64,000 nucleotides of DNA from CAZDBA01 sp965224765. GTDB lineage: Bacteria > Planctomycetota > Planctomycetia > Pirellulales > Pirellulaceae. A program made the translations under genes and the position numbers. Under the pieces are notes generated by a model. The model worked only from the letters and a program-made list of their open reading frames with translations. It did not search any database and had not been told where the DNA came from. Positions 1-8,863 of the stretch are shown here, piece after piece. Positions within the stretch are counted from its first letter, which is position 1. Every line of letters starts with the position of its first letter. The stretch is taken from contig CBDDAC010000005.1 of assembly GCA_965224765.1 (NCBI GenBank), positions 62,001 to 126,000 on the forward strand. Reading direction: 5' to 3'.

Positions 1-333
1 TCGCACCACGAACATGTACAACCGTTCCAATGATGCTGTGACGTTAGACGAAGTGGAACGGATTATAATTTGAATGCTTGCCCATTCCGACTCAAAACAA
101 GCAAATTTAAGTACATTCGGACGATGAAGCCGATGCATGTTGGTTCTTTCCTCCGAATCCCAGATTCGGGGAATCCTACGCAAAGCGACTGCCGGCTCTA
201 TTCGCCTTGACGCACTCGTGGGTGATAGAACCTAAAAAACGTACATAGACATCTCCGACGGGCTGTGCTACTTGCATGAATTAACGCAGGATACGGTAAA
301 TTGCGTCACGAAACTCGTATGGGATGATTCAAT
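1..333. other. No gene recognised
   Basis: I see no convincing coding region, RNA gene or repeat here. I compared this stretch by eye with the 3' end of tRNA-Leu at 24145, looking for the far attachment site of the island, and found no copy, so the left boundary of the island probably lies outside the window. Confidence 0.5.
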
Positions 334-2634
334 CTAAGCAACGCCAATCCTTCGCATCGCTCGCGTAAATGCAAGAACACGTCTGGCGAATCCTCTTAGC
401 TCTGTTTCGTTGATGTTTGCAAGTTCCGTTTGCCAACTTGGATTTTCATGGTGAAACCGGTTCGTGTATTCGCGTAGCTCATCTAGTTCCACCAATTCCG
501 TTTGAGCAATAATTGGATTTCCATTGCTCTCCATATTCTTTGCGTGTCCCGTGAACTCACCAAGCATGGTTCCTGGAGGAAAATTCTCGACACAGGCCGT
601 TCTCAAATACCCTTCTAAAGCTGGCCTTAGTTCCATCGCTACCTCTTTCGGTTGCCCAATATTATCCTCCGCGTATTTCCTGATGGCTTCGTGGCGACGA
701 TCGTAGTCGCTTATCGAAGCATCGGAAACATTCCACTGTTCAATCGTTGAAGAATCTACTGCAGCATTTCTGATTTTCAAGCTTTCCCAGTTCGGGTGAT
801 TACCGTTTCCCCAAATCTCGCAGAGCAATCTCTTTGAATGTGAGAGAACGATTACCTGTTCTGTTCTCTGCGTCAGCTTCTTTATTTCTTGGGCAGTCGC
901 TACAGTTCGCCCATCGTCAAGACTCGAAGCTGGGTCATCAATGATGATAGTTGCATCCGCCAAATTTTGCTGCGACTCAAGTGAGGCGAAAAAGAATGCT
1001 AAAGCAAGGGTGTTTCGATCGCCAGTGCTAAGAGTTGTTCCGAAGCAAGGCTCATTGTCCGGTGATGATATCGGGACTGATTTCTGATTGACAGTTAACG
1101 CATAACTCGAACTGGGTTGGCCTTTTGGGTCAACGGCCTTGAAACTCTCAAGTGAAAAATCGGCGTTAAATCGAACCAGAAATTTGTTTACTTCCGTTTG
1201 GCATTTTGGAAACGAAGTTTCCCTGTAAAGGTTCAGGTCTTCTTTAGCTTTTTCTTTTCGAGCCTCGGCAGCAAGTTTGTCAGCTTTTGCCTTTACATAC
1301 TGAAGGCACAAAGCAATTGTTTCTGGCTCAAAACGACGCTTTATCGTTTCCAGCCGTTTGAGTTCTTTCTTAGCATTGGCGAGGTTTCCATGTTCAGCTT
1401 GCTCTTTGAGTTGTTTTATCTGTTCATTGTTCGAAACTAGTTCCTTAGAAAACAGATTCAACTTCTCCGCCAAATGCTCCAAATCTTCAAGTTCCCCTAT
1501 TGCAGCTTCCGGAATGGTCTGTTCGCCGAGCGGGTCAGCAAGTTTAGCGTCGAACAATTCCGAAACGCTTTTTCGAACTCGCTTCCACGCTGTCTCCATT
1601 ACAGAGACATCAATGGACATCTCCGATAATTCAATATGCTTTTCCCAAATTAAGTACCTAGATTTTTGATCGCCCAATCGACCTACCAAATCCGCCAACG
1701 AATCGCCACTCAGGCTTTTTGCAAATTCGTTTCTTTTACTTTGAATTGTGGACAGGTGCTCTTTGTAGGCATCTGAAAAGTAGGCTTCATAGTGCGTAAA
1801 CAAATCCGAGTTCTCCAAGCTCTCGCCACAAAAAGGACAGTCTTCTGGGCTTGATAAAGCTAAAAGCGTTTGCCCTCGCTCTATCCATGACTCGGCAGTC
1901 TTCCCAAGAATAGCAAAATGACTTTTAACGGCTTCGACAGAATCTTGATGAATACTGGAAAGTGACGAAGCGAGAATGGCCTGAATTGACTCCCTATCTA
2001 TTACCGGGAATTCAACCACTTCAAAGTCTCTTGTTGATGCAACCGTGGAAGAGGACTCAATGACATTTACAGCAGATTGCGCAGACTCAATCGCATCGTC
2101 TATGCTCGTGTCAATTTGAATGTCACAAAACTCGTCAAAGCTCAGGCCACCACGAATGTCTGATGATAAGGTACGTTCCCTTTCTCTCAGAACAGAATGC
2201 AGCTGAGAAATCTCATCGGTTAACTCGACAACCTTTTTTTGAAATGTAACGCCCTGCTCTCCTAAAACCAGCTCGTGCAAATTTTTTCGTTGCCCAGATG
2301 CAACCGACAGTCCAGAAAAAATATTGTCATTGACAAATCTTTCGTCAAAGATGATTACTGGCTTTGAATAGTCTTTGTTCCATTTACTAGGAGAGAATGC
2401 AAATTTTTCGCCGTCAATGTTTGCGACAATAGCAACCGAGCCATTTGACGAAAGACGCTTTCGCTCAAGCACGGCATCAACACAACCAGTCGCAAGTGAC
2501 CGCAAAACAGCACATAGAGTTGTTTTCCCCCTTCCGTTCTCCGAATAGACGAGAGTCAATTTGCCAAAGTTTGGCGTGTTGGTTACAGATTCATAACGCC
2601 CAACGTTACGGATGATATCGAATGATTCGAGCAT
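334..2634 (-). CDS. AAA ATPase of the RloC/PrrC-like AAA_13 type with zinc-hook motif
   Basis: A 766-residue ATPase. Walker A lies near residues 31-40 (NGRGKTTL), a Walker B core IIIDDPASSLDD near 565, and an ABC-like signature (LSTGDRN) just before it. A long coiled-coil middle carries CPFC at 266-269, which resembles the zinc hook of RloC and Rad50. RloC and PrrC are tRNA anticodon nucleases used in phage defence, with the nuclease at the C-terminus. Here the last 110 residues hold NRFHH (725-729), a pattern common in this ATPase family; I cannot tell whether a nuclease site is present. It starts at ATG 2634 and stands alone. Defence is inferred from family and from its place on an island. 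It could equally be an SMC-like ATPase of unknown role. Confidence 0.75.
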   Translation of the reverse strand: MLESFDIIRNVGRYESVTNTPNFGKLTLVYSENGRGKTTLCAVLRSLATGCVDAVLERKRLSSNGSVAIVANIDGEKFAFSPSKWNKDYSKPVIIFDERFVNDNIFSGLSVASGQRKNLHELVLGEQGVTFQKKVVELTDEISQLHSVLRERERTLSSDIRGGLSFDEFCDIQIDTSIDDAIESAQSAVNVIESSSTVASTRDFEVVEFPVIDRESIQAILASSLSSIHQDSVEAVKSHFAILGKTAESWIERGQTLLALSSPEDCPFCGESLENSDLFTHYEAYFSDAYKEHLSTIQSKRNEFAKSLSGDSLADLVGRLGDQKSRYLIWEKHIELSEMSIDVSVMETAWKRVRKSVSELFDAKLADPLGEQTIPEAAIGELEDLEHLAEKLNLFSKELVSNNEQIKQLKEQAEHGNLANAKKELKRLETIKRRFEPETIALCLQYVKAKADKLAAEARKEKAKEDLNLYRETSFPKCQTEVNKFLVRFNADFSLESFKAVDPKGQPSSSYALTVNQKSVPISSPDNEPCFGTTLSTGDRNTLALAFFFASLESQQNLADATIIIDDPASSLDDGRTVATAQEIKKLTQRTEQVIVLSHSKRLLCEIWGNGNHPNWESLKIRNAAVDSSTIEQWNVSDASISDYDRRHEAIRKYAEDNIGQPKEVAMELRPALEGYLRTACVENFPPGTMLGEFTGHAKNMESNGNPIIAQTELVELDELREYTNRFHHENPSWQTELANINETELRGFARRVLAFTRAMRRIGVA

Positions 2635-2846
2635 TGGTTCTCGCCGCTATTTTGATCTAGGAAAACCGTGATTTTATCTAATCCAAATGCCTGCGACCAT
2701 CAGGGCAAAAATGACTCACAACGCCCAATAACCTGCACTACATTTGGCTGAACAGGATCATTGACTAGCATCGGCGTGAAACTTCGAGGGGCCTTAGCAA
2801 CTCCCCTCAGGCGATGAAGCAATGGGAGTTTCCGAGGAATTCATTT

Positions 2847-3116
2847 TTACGATGCAGCGTTAGATTCAGTCGATTTTATGACACCTTGTAATTTTTCCAG
2901 CACCTCAATTTGAACGCGAGTCCTGTTGCCAAAGAATAGTGAAGTTAGACGTTCGTCAAAGACTTTGTTGATGTCTGACATAGACAAACTGCCTATTTCA
3001 TGCTTCGCTAGGATTTCGGCGAAAATGGAGGCGGCAAGTTCTTGTTTTTCCAGTTGAGAAATTATTGGCATGATATTGAAGGGAAAATTAGGACGTAGTT
3101 GCTCCTGGCAACTCAC
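2847..3116 (-). CDS. Hypothetical protein downstream of RelE/ParE toxin
   Basis: An 89-residue soluble helical protein I do not recognise. It overlaps the 3' end of the toxin gene by 29 bases, so the two are translationally coupled. A later ATG at 3071 (MPIISQLEK) is also a possible start; no clear ribosome site separates the two. Position next to a toxin suggests an antitoxin, but antitoxins of this family are usually encoded upstream and this one shows no DNA-binding motif that I can identify, so the role is left open. Confidence 0.5.
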   Translation of the reverse strand: MSCQEQLRPNFPFNIMPIISQLEKQELAASIFAEILAKHEIGSLSMSDINKVFDERLTSLFFGNRTRVQIEVLEKLQGVIKSTESNAAS

Positions 3117-3429
3117 TTCTTAAAATTGGTTTTTCTGAACAACGTCGAATGGCCAGAACACGAACTCGATGTTTCTCAACTCGAAAAAGTGCTCGATAGG
3201 TTTTTCGCTTTTGGGTGCCAACATGAAGTTGGCGGAGTTCAAAGCTAAACTGAGCGTTTTCAGGAGCCAGAGAGGCCTTACGTGGAAAGTCCTGTAGTGT
3301 TTGCAATTGTTGTTCAACCGACTGAGCCCATTTTAGGGCCTCAGTTTTGGAGTAATTGATGTACCACCAACCGGCGTTTCGTTGAATATCCGTCAAAGCC
3401 TGCGGGGTAAGAATAACGTCAAATCGCAT
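3088..3429 (-). CDS. RelE/ParE-family toxin
   Basis: 113 residues with the family pattern: MRFDVILTPQAL at the start, a WW pair (GWWYINYS) near residue 20, an FPRKASLAPEN turn near 55, FELRQLHVG near 65, and an RVRVLAIRR strand near 90. Planctomycete RelE/ParE proteins share this layout and typically cleave ribosome-bound mRNA or poison gyrase. It overlaps the gene upstream by 11 bases and the gene downstream by 29, so all three are probably one transcript. No classic antitoxin is visible next to it. Confidence 0.75.
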   Translation of the reverse strand: MRFDVILTPQALTDIQRNAGWWYINYSKTEALKWAQSVEQQLQTLQDFPRKASLAPENAQFSFELRQLHVGTQKRKTYRALFRVEKHRVRVLAIRRCSEKPILRSELPGATTS

Positions 3430-3685
3430 TTGCTACGGGCGAGAATTGATATTGGAATACACCTTTTCCATTGCTTCTTCCAAGGGACACAATCGAGCGT
3501 GTTTTATGGATGAGCATCGACAACTCAAGTTCAGTGACTTTCCGACCAGCCAGCACTTGATTCACGGCAATTCCAAAGTCGCATCGTCGTAGCTGGACAA
3601 CATGAGCCGCTTGACGAGCAAAAGCAATGTACTCACCAAGTTTGAGAGTCTTGAAGGGCCAATCTGGTGGGTTGAAATCTGGCAC
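3419..3685 (-). CDS. Hypothetical protein upstream of RelE/ParE toxin
   Basis: 88 residues, not recognised. It begins five bases after the stop of the methylase C-terminal fragment (3691) and overlaps the toxin start by 11 bases. This tight spacing suggests it once belonged to the methylase transcript. The middle (VVQLRRCDFGIAVNQVLAGRKVTELEL) is helical, and it could be the antitoxin by position. Since the methylase gene is now split by a 3.4 kb insertion on the upstream side, expression of this gene and the toxin must come from a promoter in the fragment or in the inserted element. Confidence 0.5.
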   Translation of the reverse strand: MPDFNPPDWPFKTLKLGEYIAFARQAAHVVQLRRCDFGIAVNQVLAGRKVTELELSMLIHKTRSIVSLGRSNGKGVFQYQFSPVANAI

Positions 3686-3690
3686 AAGGA

Positions 3691-3981
3691 TCAGAAAAGT
3701 TTCAATTGATTCACTGTCGACGCGTCTTCTCCAGCCTGCGGCTCATCTTCTTGCAAAATGAGCCGTGCTGCTTCGAGTTGATTTGGCAACGATGGTTCAA
3801 GAACTTCAGGTTCTCTGTTTGGCAAATGAACGTGCCCAACTTTGCGGACGGCATTTCCCCAAACCTGCACCCGTCCAGTTTCGTAAATCACACCAGATGT
3901 CATCCGCAGAGAATCACCACAAACGACGTGCGCATAGTGGTTTCTCATTGCAAGGTTGATTGCCGTCATTCGAACGCAACG
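3691..3981 (-). pseudogene. C-terminal fragment of split N6-adenine DNA methylase
   Basis: This is the 3' part of a methylase whose 5' part lies at 7342-7886. Read on the minus strand it continues DLRCVRMTAINLAMRN and then HYAHVVCGDSLR, the typical region after the SAM-binding motif in HsdM-type methylases. Joining the two parts at a shared CG (3980-3981 and 7342-7343) restores an unbroken frame of about 277 codons. An internal ATG at 3969 could allow expression of a 92-residue remnant, but without the SAM-binding half it cannot be an active methylase. Confidence 0.8.
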
Positions 3982-4113
3982 AAGGTCATGATCAGAAAGC
4001 CCATCCTAAACTTGGTCTTTCATCAGAATTAGAATTTCCAATAATAGACACAAAGGCCCTTTTGCGGCTCGCAGAATGGGTTGAACTGCAAACAACAACA
4101 CATGGAGGTGAAT

Positions 4114-4290
4114 CATGCAAAAACCCAACAGTACTCCCCCCCGCGCGAACTGAAACACACGCCCCCCAATGTAGTTTTGTGGACGGGGCTCAGCGAATTG
4201 GAGCGGAAGAAGGTTCTAACACTTCTGGGGAAAATGCTGACAAATCACGTGACTGCCGACGAAGCGAGGGTGTCTCGTGAACAAAGCTGA
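4114..4290 (+). CDS. Small protein preceding the serine recombinase (frame broken at C7 tract)
   Basis: A strong ribosome site (ggaggtgaatc) precedes ATG 4114, giving MQKPNST, but this frame stops after 12 codons. One more C in the C7 tract at 4136-4142 would continue into PPRELKHTPPNVVLW, then a helical segment (ELERKKVLTLLGKMLTNHV). That downstream frame is open to 4290 and can also be entered from ATG 4102. Short proteins with such a segment often sit just before planctomycete serine recombinases, and the 14-base overlap with the recombinase supports coupling. I think it is a real gene with a missing base; its function is unknown. Confidence 0.6.
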   Translation, partial: HAKTQQYSPPRELKHTPPNVVLWTGLSELERKKVLTLLGKMLTNHVTADEARVSREQS

Positions 4291-6424
4291 AACATCAAAT
4301 TCGAGCAACTCAGAGAATTCGGTCAGATTTGTTTCCAACAAAATTCACGCCAATCATTTGGAACGCTTGGCAATTGTTTATGTTAGACAGTCTTCACCAC
4401 AGCAAATGGAGGAGCACAAGGAATCTCTTACGCGTCAGTATGCGTTGAAGGATCATGCGATTGCGTTTGGCTGGCACCCGGACAGGGTGCTAGTTATCGA
4501 CGAAGATCTTGGGTTGAGCGGTCGGCGTGCTGACAACCGACAAGGTTTTCAGAAACTACTGTCGGAAGTCATGATGGACCATGTTGGGATGGTTCTCGGA
4601 TTGGAAATGAGCCGTTTAGCTCGCTCGTGCAAGGACTGGCATCATCTGCTCGATCTGTGTGGAATTTTTGACACCTTATTGGCGGATCAAGATGGGGTTT
4701 ACAATCCGAGCGATCCAAACGACAGGTTGTTGCTTGGGCTCAAGGGTACAATGAGTGAAGTTGAACTGCACACGATGAAGAACCGCCTTGAGCGGGGAAA
4801 ACTGAACAAAGCTCAGCGAGGTGAGTTGTTCTTGCACGCACCTACGGGATTTGTGAAGGATGATGATGGGTTGCTCGTCTTCGACTCCGATGAACAGGTT
4901 CGGTCAGTCGTACAGCTTGTGTTTACGAAGTATCAGGAACTGGGCAGCTATCACGCAGTTTTTCGTTATATGCGTGATAACGACATCTGTTTTGGCGTTC
5001 GCCCGTTCCATGGACCGAATCGTGGAAAATTAGTCTGGAGTAAAGCATCACTGGGAGCGGTATCGTCGATGCTTCGCAACCCGACGTACGCCGGAGCCTA
5101 TTCGTACGGGCGGTTTCCTCAAGATCGGAAACGTCACCGTGAAACCGGGAAACGAAGCATTCGCTTTGCTCCAATGGAAGAATGGCAAGTGCTCATTCCC
5201 GATAAATTCCCAGGATACATCACGTGGGAGCAATATCTGGGCAATCGTGAACGAGCACAACAAAATCGGACATCTCAAACAACACGTGGGGCGGCACGTG
5301 GCGGAGGTGCATTGTTAGCTGGCATCATTTACTGCGGCAAGTGTGGCGGGCAAATGACAACCCGCCACTCAAAGAAGCATCAACCGAGATACGAATGCTG
5401 CGGGCATGTCCATCGTCACGAGCCGAAAACCTGCTGTGGCATGAACGCTGTAATCCTTGACAAATGTGTGGCTCAGGAGTTGTTACGTGTTGTAGAGCCA
5501 GGGGCTCTTGATCTTGCCGTTCAGACTGTCAGTGATGTTCAACAAGAAAGGATTCGTCTTGAAAAGAACTGGAAGCAAAATCTCGAACGAGTCCGGTACG
5601 AAGTGACTACAGCGGAACGTGGCTATAGAGCCGTCGATCCAGAAAATCGGTTGGTTGCTCGAACTTTGGAGCGACAATGGGAAGCTGCCTTACGCAAAGA
5701 GTGTGCAACCGTTGAGGAATACGAACGATTTCAACACGAAACGCAGGGCCTCTTGTCGGATCAGGATATCGAGAGGGTTCGGGCATTGGCAGCAAACCTT
5801 CCGAAGGTTTGGGATGCTTCAACAACAACTAATACTGACAAGCAGGAAGTCGCCCGGTGTCTAATCGAGCGAGTTGTTGTAACAACTCCGAACAAGGATG
5901 AAAACGTGATTCTCAGCATCATTTGGACCGGCGGACACAAAACCCAACATCATCTTCGACGCCCGGTATCCGGCTATGAAGCATTGGAACATTACCATGA
6001 GATTCGTGATCTCGTTGTGACCAGCCGCGAGCGTGGATTCAATAATGAACAAATTGCCGAAAAACTCAACGACAAGGGATTCTGCCCGCCGGCAGCACGA
6101 TCACCAAAATTTACGCGACCATTAGTTGCACAATTAGTTTACCGCATGGGGCTCGCGGCACCTCGCCGAGCAGATTTGCTCAATGAAGATGAATGGTGGC
6201 TGCGTGAGTTTGGTGAAATGCTGGGTGTGAAACCTCACCGAGTACGACACTGGATTCAGAAAAACTACATTAGCTGGCGCCGCCTACCCGGTGGACAGTA
6301 CGTTGTTTGGGCCGACAAGAAAGAACGGTCGCGACTTGAGGCATTGCGAGACTGGTCGTCTCGGAAACAGGTGCCAGCACATCTGAAGCAGACTGGGCTC
6401 CAACCTGCAGATTTAAATCCGTAA
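4277..6424 (+). CDS. Large serine recombinase
   Basis: 715 residues with GTG start at 4277 overlapping the small gene upstream. Domain order: resolvase catalytic domain at about 30-180, with YVRQSS carrying the nucleophilic serine and LEMSRLARS the conserved arginine helix; recombinase domain at about 200-320; zinc-ribbon domain at about 355-400 with cysteines in CGKCGGQ, ECCGHVH and TCCGMN; then coiled coil and a C-terminal MerR-like helix-turn-helix segment (KPHRVRHWIQKNYISWRRL). It should integrate and excise the element at 3982-7343 through paired staggered cuts and a serine-DNA link. Length and zinc ribbon are normal for large serine integrases, and no break is seen, so it may still be active. 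Confidence 0.92.
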   Translation: MNKAETSNSSNSENSVRFVSNKIHANHLERLAIVYVRQSSPQQMEEHKESLTRQYALKDHAIAFGWHPDRVLVIDEDLGLSGRRADNRQGFQKLLSEVMMDHVGMVLGLEMSRLARSCKDWHHLLDLCGIFDTLLADQDGVYNPSDPNDRLLLGLKGTMSEVELHTMKNRLERGKLNKAQRGELFLHAPTGFVKDDDGLLVFDSDEQVRSVVQLVFTKYQELGSYHAVFRYMRDNDICFGVRPFHGPNRGKLVWSKASLGAVSSMLRNPTYAGAYSYGRFPQDRKRHRETGKRSIRFAPMEEWQVLIPDKFPGYITWEQYLGNRERAQQNRTSQTTRGAARGGGALLAGIIYCGKCGGQMTTRHSKKHQPRYECCGHVHRHEPKTCCGMNAVILDKCVAQELLRVVEPGALDLAVQTVSDVQQERIRLEKNWKQNLERVRYEVTTAERGYRAVDPENRLVARTLERQWEAALRKECATVEEYERFQHETQGLLSDQDIERVRALAANLPKVWDASTTTNTDKQEVARCLIERVVVTTPNKDENVILSIIWTGGHKTQHHLRRPVSGYEALEHYHEIRDLVVTSRERGFNNEQIAEKLNDKGFCPPAARSPKFTRPLVAQLVYRMGLAAPRRADLLNEDEWWLREFGEMLGVKPHRVRHWIQKNYISWRRLPGGQYVVWADKKERSRLEALRDWSSRKQVPAHLKQTGLQPADLNP

Positions 6425-6496
6425 AGCCTGTCCTATTTGTGTTATATTCAGATTTCCGAGATTAATACGAACGATGCTCGAACAAGGAAAACAATA

Positions 6497-7219
6497 ATGA
6501 GTCGCCGAATAGTGGTTTCATGCTTGTTGTCGGTTTTGTGCGTCTCCGTAAATTGCAGGGGACAATCGCTAATAACTCAGGTTCCCGAAGACGGTGTTTG
6601 GGCTACATACGTTCTTGAAGGAAAAACGACTCACATCGACAAAGAACCTGTGAAGCACACTGGGGAAATTACCATTCGAGTGGTTGGAACTGAAATTGTT
6701 GCTCAAGAGCGTTTTCGTTGGATCGAGTTGGAACAGGAAGTGAGATTCCTTGCTGAAAATGTAAGGATCGTAGACAAATTCCTAGTTCCTGAAAGTGAGT
6801 TTGGTGAGGGGAAAGATCCTGTCGCCAACATTCAGAAAATGTGGCGATACCACAGTCAGTTTGAAAATTCAAATCCACGCAGTGAAGAGGCGGGGTCTGC
6901 GTCCGCCAAGACACTAACTGTATTTCTGCCCGGCCCTTTCGAAAAGGTAAAGGAAACAGAAGTTAACGGAATTGAAACCGAATTGGGGACGCTCCAATGT
7001 GAAGGCAGGATTGGTTTTCAGCGTGAAGATGTCGACGGAACCAAAATGGATCGTATGTACACCGGTTATTCGAATGTAGCCTCCCCGTTTGGAACGGTAA
7101 TGTTCAAACATGTCGTCAAAACCAAGCGTAATGATCGCGACGGAAGTACGATGACTGTAGTGTTGACGCTAAAAGAAACCGGTATGGGGGCGGTTTCTGC
7201 GTTCCCCGATTGTCGTTAA
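6497..7219 (+). CDS. Secreted hypothetical protein, cargo of the serine-recombinase element
   Basis: About 240 residues. I chose ATG 6497 because it places a signal peptide first (MSRRIVVSCLLSVLCVSV, then small residues before NCRGQS). The mature part is a beta-rich soluble domain (ITIRVVGTE, FRWIELEQE) without catalytic motifs I can name. It begins 72 bases after the recombinase stop, on the same strand. Secreted proteins of this look are common in planctomycetes, yet as the only cargo of a small integrative element it is unexpected. Function unknown. Confidence 0.7.
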   Translation: MSRRIVVSCLLSVLCVSVNCRGQSLITQVPEDGVWATYVLEGKTTHIDKEPVKHTGEITIRVVGTEIVAQERFRWIELEQEVRFLAENVRIVDKFLVPESEFGEGKDPVANIQKMWRYHSQFENSNPRSEEAGSASAKTLTVFLPGPFEKVKETEVNGIETELGTLQCEGRIGFQREDVDGTKMDRMYTGYSNVASPFGTVMFKHVVKTKRNDRDGSTMTVVLTLKETGMGAVSAFPDCR

Positions 7220-7341
7220 CTCGGAGCAGGTCCATCTGGAAGTTGTGCGATTTTACATCTAATTGTCGAAAAACACTTTAACGAACTCACTTTCAATCCC
7301 CCTTACGCGCGTAACAAGAGGTGCATCGTGGTTACACCCTT

Positions 7342-7886
7342 CGGAGATCAATGTCTTTACCAACGAATTGCCAATTTGGTTGTACCCTCGCGGCAGCAAG
7401 CAACATTCGACCTGACCCGCAACATTCGTCAACTACAACTCGCCGACCATCAAGGTCAGTTTTTTCTAGCGGGAGTGTCATCGTAGCCATCAACCTGCAA
7501 AGTGGCTCAGGAGTTAGGAACTGGCCTTTCTCACCGTATGTAATGGAGCCTTGAAACAAATCACCAAGATGGTCTCCGTCGGTTTCGGTGGTAGTGTGAA
7601 TGAGGTTAGCAAACATTTTCACAAGCGTGTCAATTCCCCGTTTCCCGTTTTTCCCTTCTTTGTGCCGCTCAACGGTTTGAAGGTACTCTTCTTCCATCCG
7701 TGGGTGGCCAAGCGCGCACACGGTCACGAGCAAGAAGTCCTCAAAGGCTTGGGCTCGGCTGATAGCAGAACGATGTGACACTTCTTCAAGTTGTTTGAAA
7801 AGCGAAGTTGTTTCTGAATAGGAAAAGGATTCTCTGGCCAAGCAAACTGGGGAAGCAAACTGGGGAAGCAAATAGCAGCAACTCAA
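7342..7886 (-). pseudogene. N-terminal fragment of split N6-adenine DNA methylase
   Basis: The first 181 codons of a methylase related to HsdM: a helical N-terminal domain, then LGDLFQ, then GEKGQFLTPEPLC, then the SAM-binding motif VVDECCGSGRMLLAAA. The frame runs into the inserted element and stops at 7332 after GKDIDLRRV. The other half is at 3691-3981. The very start contains a short tandem repeat (two copies of a 15-base unit at about 7844-7876, encoding repeated FAS/PVC residues), so the true start could be slightly downstream. The truncated product lacks the target-recognition part. Confidence 0.8.
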
Positions 7887-8047
7887 GCTTGCATCTTCTG
7901 GATCAAAGTATCAACCAAAAAGCGGCAATTTCAGACCGGCACAGCCGCTGAGCTTCCTATTTTGGTTACCAAGTTAGACGTTTATCTTCTCGATTCCGAG
8001 ATCCAAACACTGCCTAGTTTCAAAGATTTGAAAATCCCGCTCGATGA

Positions 8048-8863
8048 TTATTTGTCGGGAGAAGAGTTGTCCAATACACTTTTCAGCGATGGAATACTCA
8101 GCATCGTGGTCCCTTCAGAATTTGCATTCAATTCTCTAGTCGAAGCATCACATCCAACGCAATCGGCGTTGGAAAAGCCCAGTTGCTTGAGAATGGATTG
8201 CGTGCTTGGAGTCGTCCTTTTAAACAAAAAGTAATATTCGGTAACCTTTTCTCCATCCGCCTTGGAAAGGTCCGCAACGAGTTCTCTAATCACTTCTCGC
8301 TCCAGCTCTTGGACCTCACGCACGACCCTTTCTTTTAGTTCTTTTGCTTTATCTTGAAGCCTTTTCTTTTCCTCGTTGCTGAGCTTGCTAACATCTAGTG
8401 CATCGCCAAGCAGTAGCTTGACGATACCAAGTTCAGAAATTGCGATGAATTTTGGAAACTTTTCGAGGCTCTCCCATTGTTCAGCAAGCAACGTTTCTTT
8501 TATTTCGTTCTCATATTGAACCGCAACCTCACCAATCCGATCTTGGGCAACCCGAGGACTTACTGAATTCAAAATTTTTGCTGCTTCTGTAGCAGCCCTT
8601 TTTCTCGATTTCAAAATTTCCGTTTCTTGGGCTGGTTGTACTTCAAAACCAACGTGCTTAAACGAAGGAGTGTGAAAAAGAGAGACGATGGGGGTTTCAA
8701 TTGACAGAGCAAATTGTTGGCCCGAATTGCTTTCAACAACAACTATACCTTTTCTCAAAAACTCTGCGTAAAAATCCCTGGTATCACTTTCTTGCCCGCA
8801 AAGCGACAGCGTAAGAATACTCAAAGATAGAAATACGACGAAGAAGTGAGTTTTATTGGGCAC
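8048..8863 (-). CDS. Secreted hypothetical protein, third gene of operon
   Basis: 271 residues with a signal peptide (THFFVVFLSLSILTLSLCG). The middle is a charged helical or coiled-coil region (SNEEKKRLQDKAKELKERVVREVQELEREV). The last part has a CVGC pair (NADCVGCDAS). I do not recognise the family. The start overlaps the stop of the gene upstream by 11 bases, so the three genes from 10245 down to 8048 form one operon of exported proteins. Confidence 0.7.
   Translation of the reverse strand: MPNKTHFFVVFLSLSILTLSLCGQESDTRDFYAEFLRKGIVVVESNSGQQFALSIETPIVSLFHTPSFKHVGFEVQPAQETEILKSRKRAATEAAKILNSVSPRVAQDRIGEVAVQYENEIKETLLAEQWESLEKFPKFIAISELGIVKLLLGDALDVSKLSNEEKKRLQDKAKELKERVVREVQELEREVIRELVADLSKADGEKVTEYYFLFKRTTPSTQSILKQLGFSNADCVGCDASTRELNANSEGTTMLSIPSLKSVLDNSSPDK

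Larger units (their letters stand above)
3982..7343. mobile_element. 3.36 kb serine-recombinase element inserted in a DNA methylase gene
   Basis: The element separates two halves of one methylase gene and contains a small gene, a large serine recombinase and one secreted cargo protein. Crossing over at a CG dinucleotide explains both ends: closing the element joins cctt(7338-7341), CG and aagg(3982-3985) into the perfect 10-base palindrome CCTTCGAAGG, as expected for a serine-recombinase attachment site, while the empty target becomes a continuous methylase frame. No terminal inverted repeats or target duplication beyond the dinucleotide are seen, which fits a serine integrase and not a DDE transposase. 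Confidence 0.85.

Noticed and set aside
7844..7876. Tandem repeat as an attachment site of the serine-recombinase element
   Set aside because: The 15-base duplication lies inside the methylase N-terminus, 500 bases away from the mapped element end, and has no copy at the other end.
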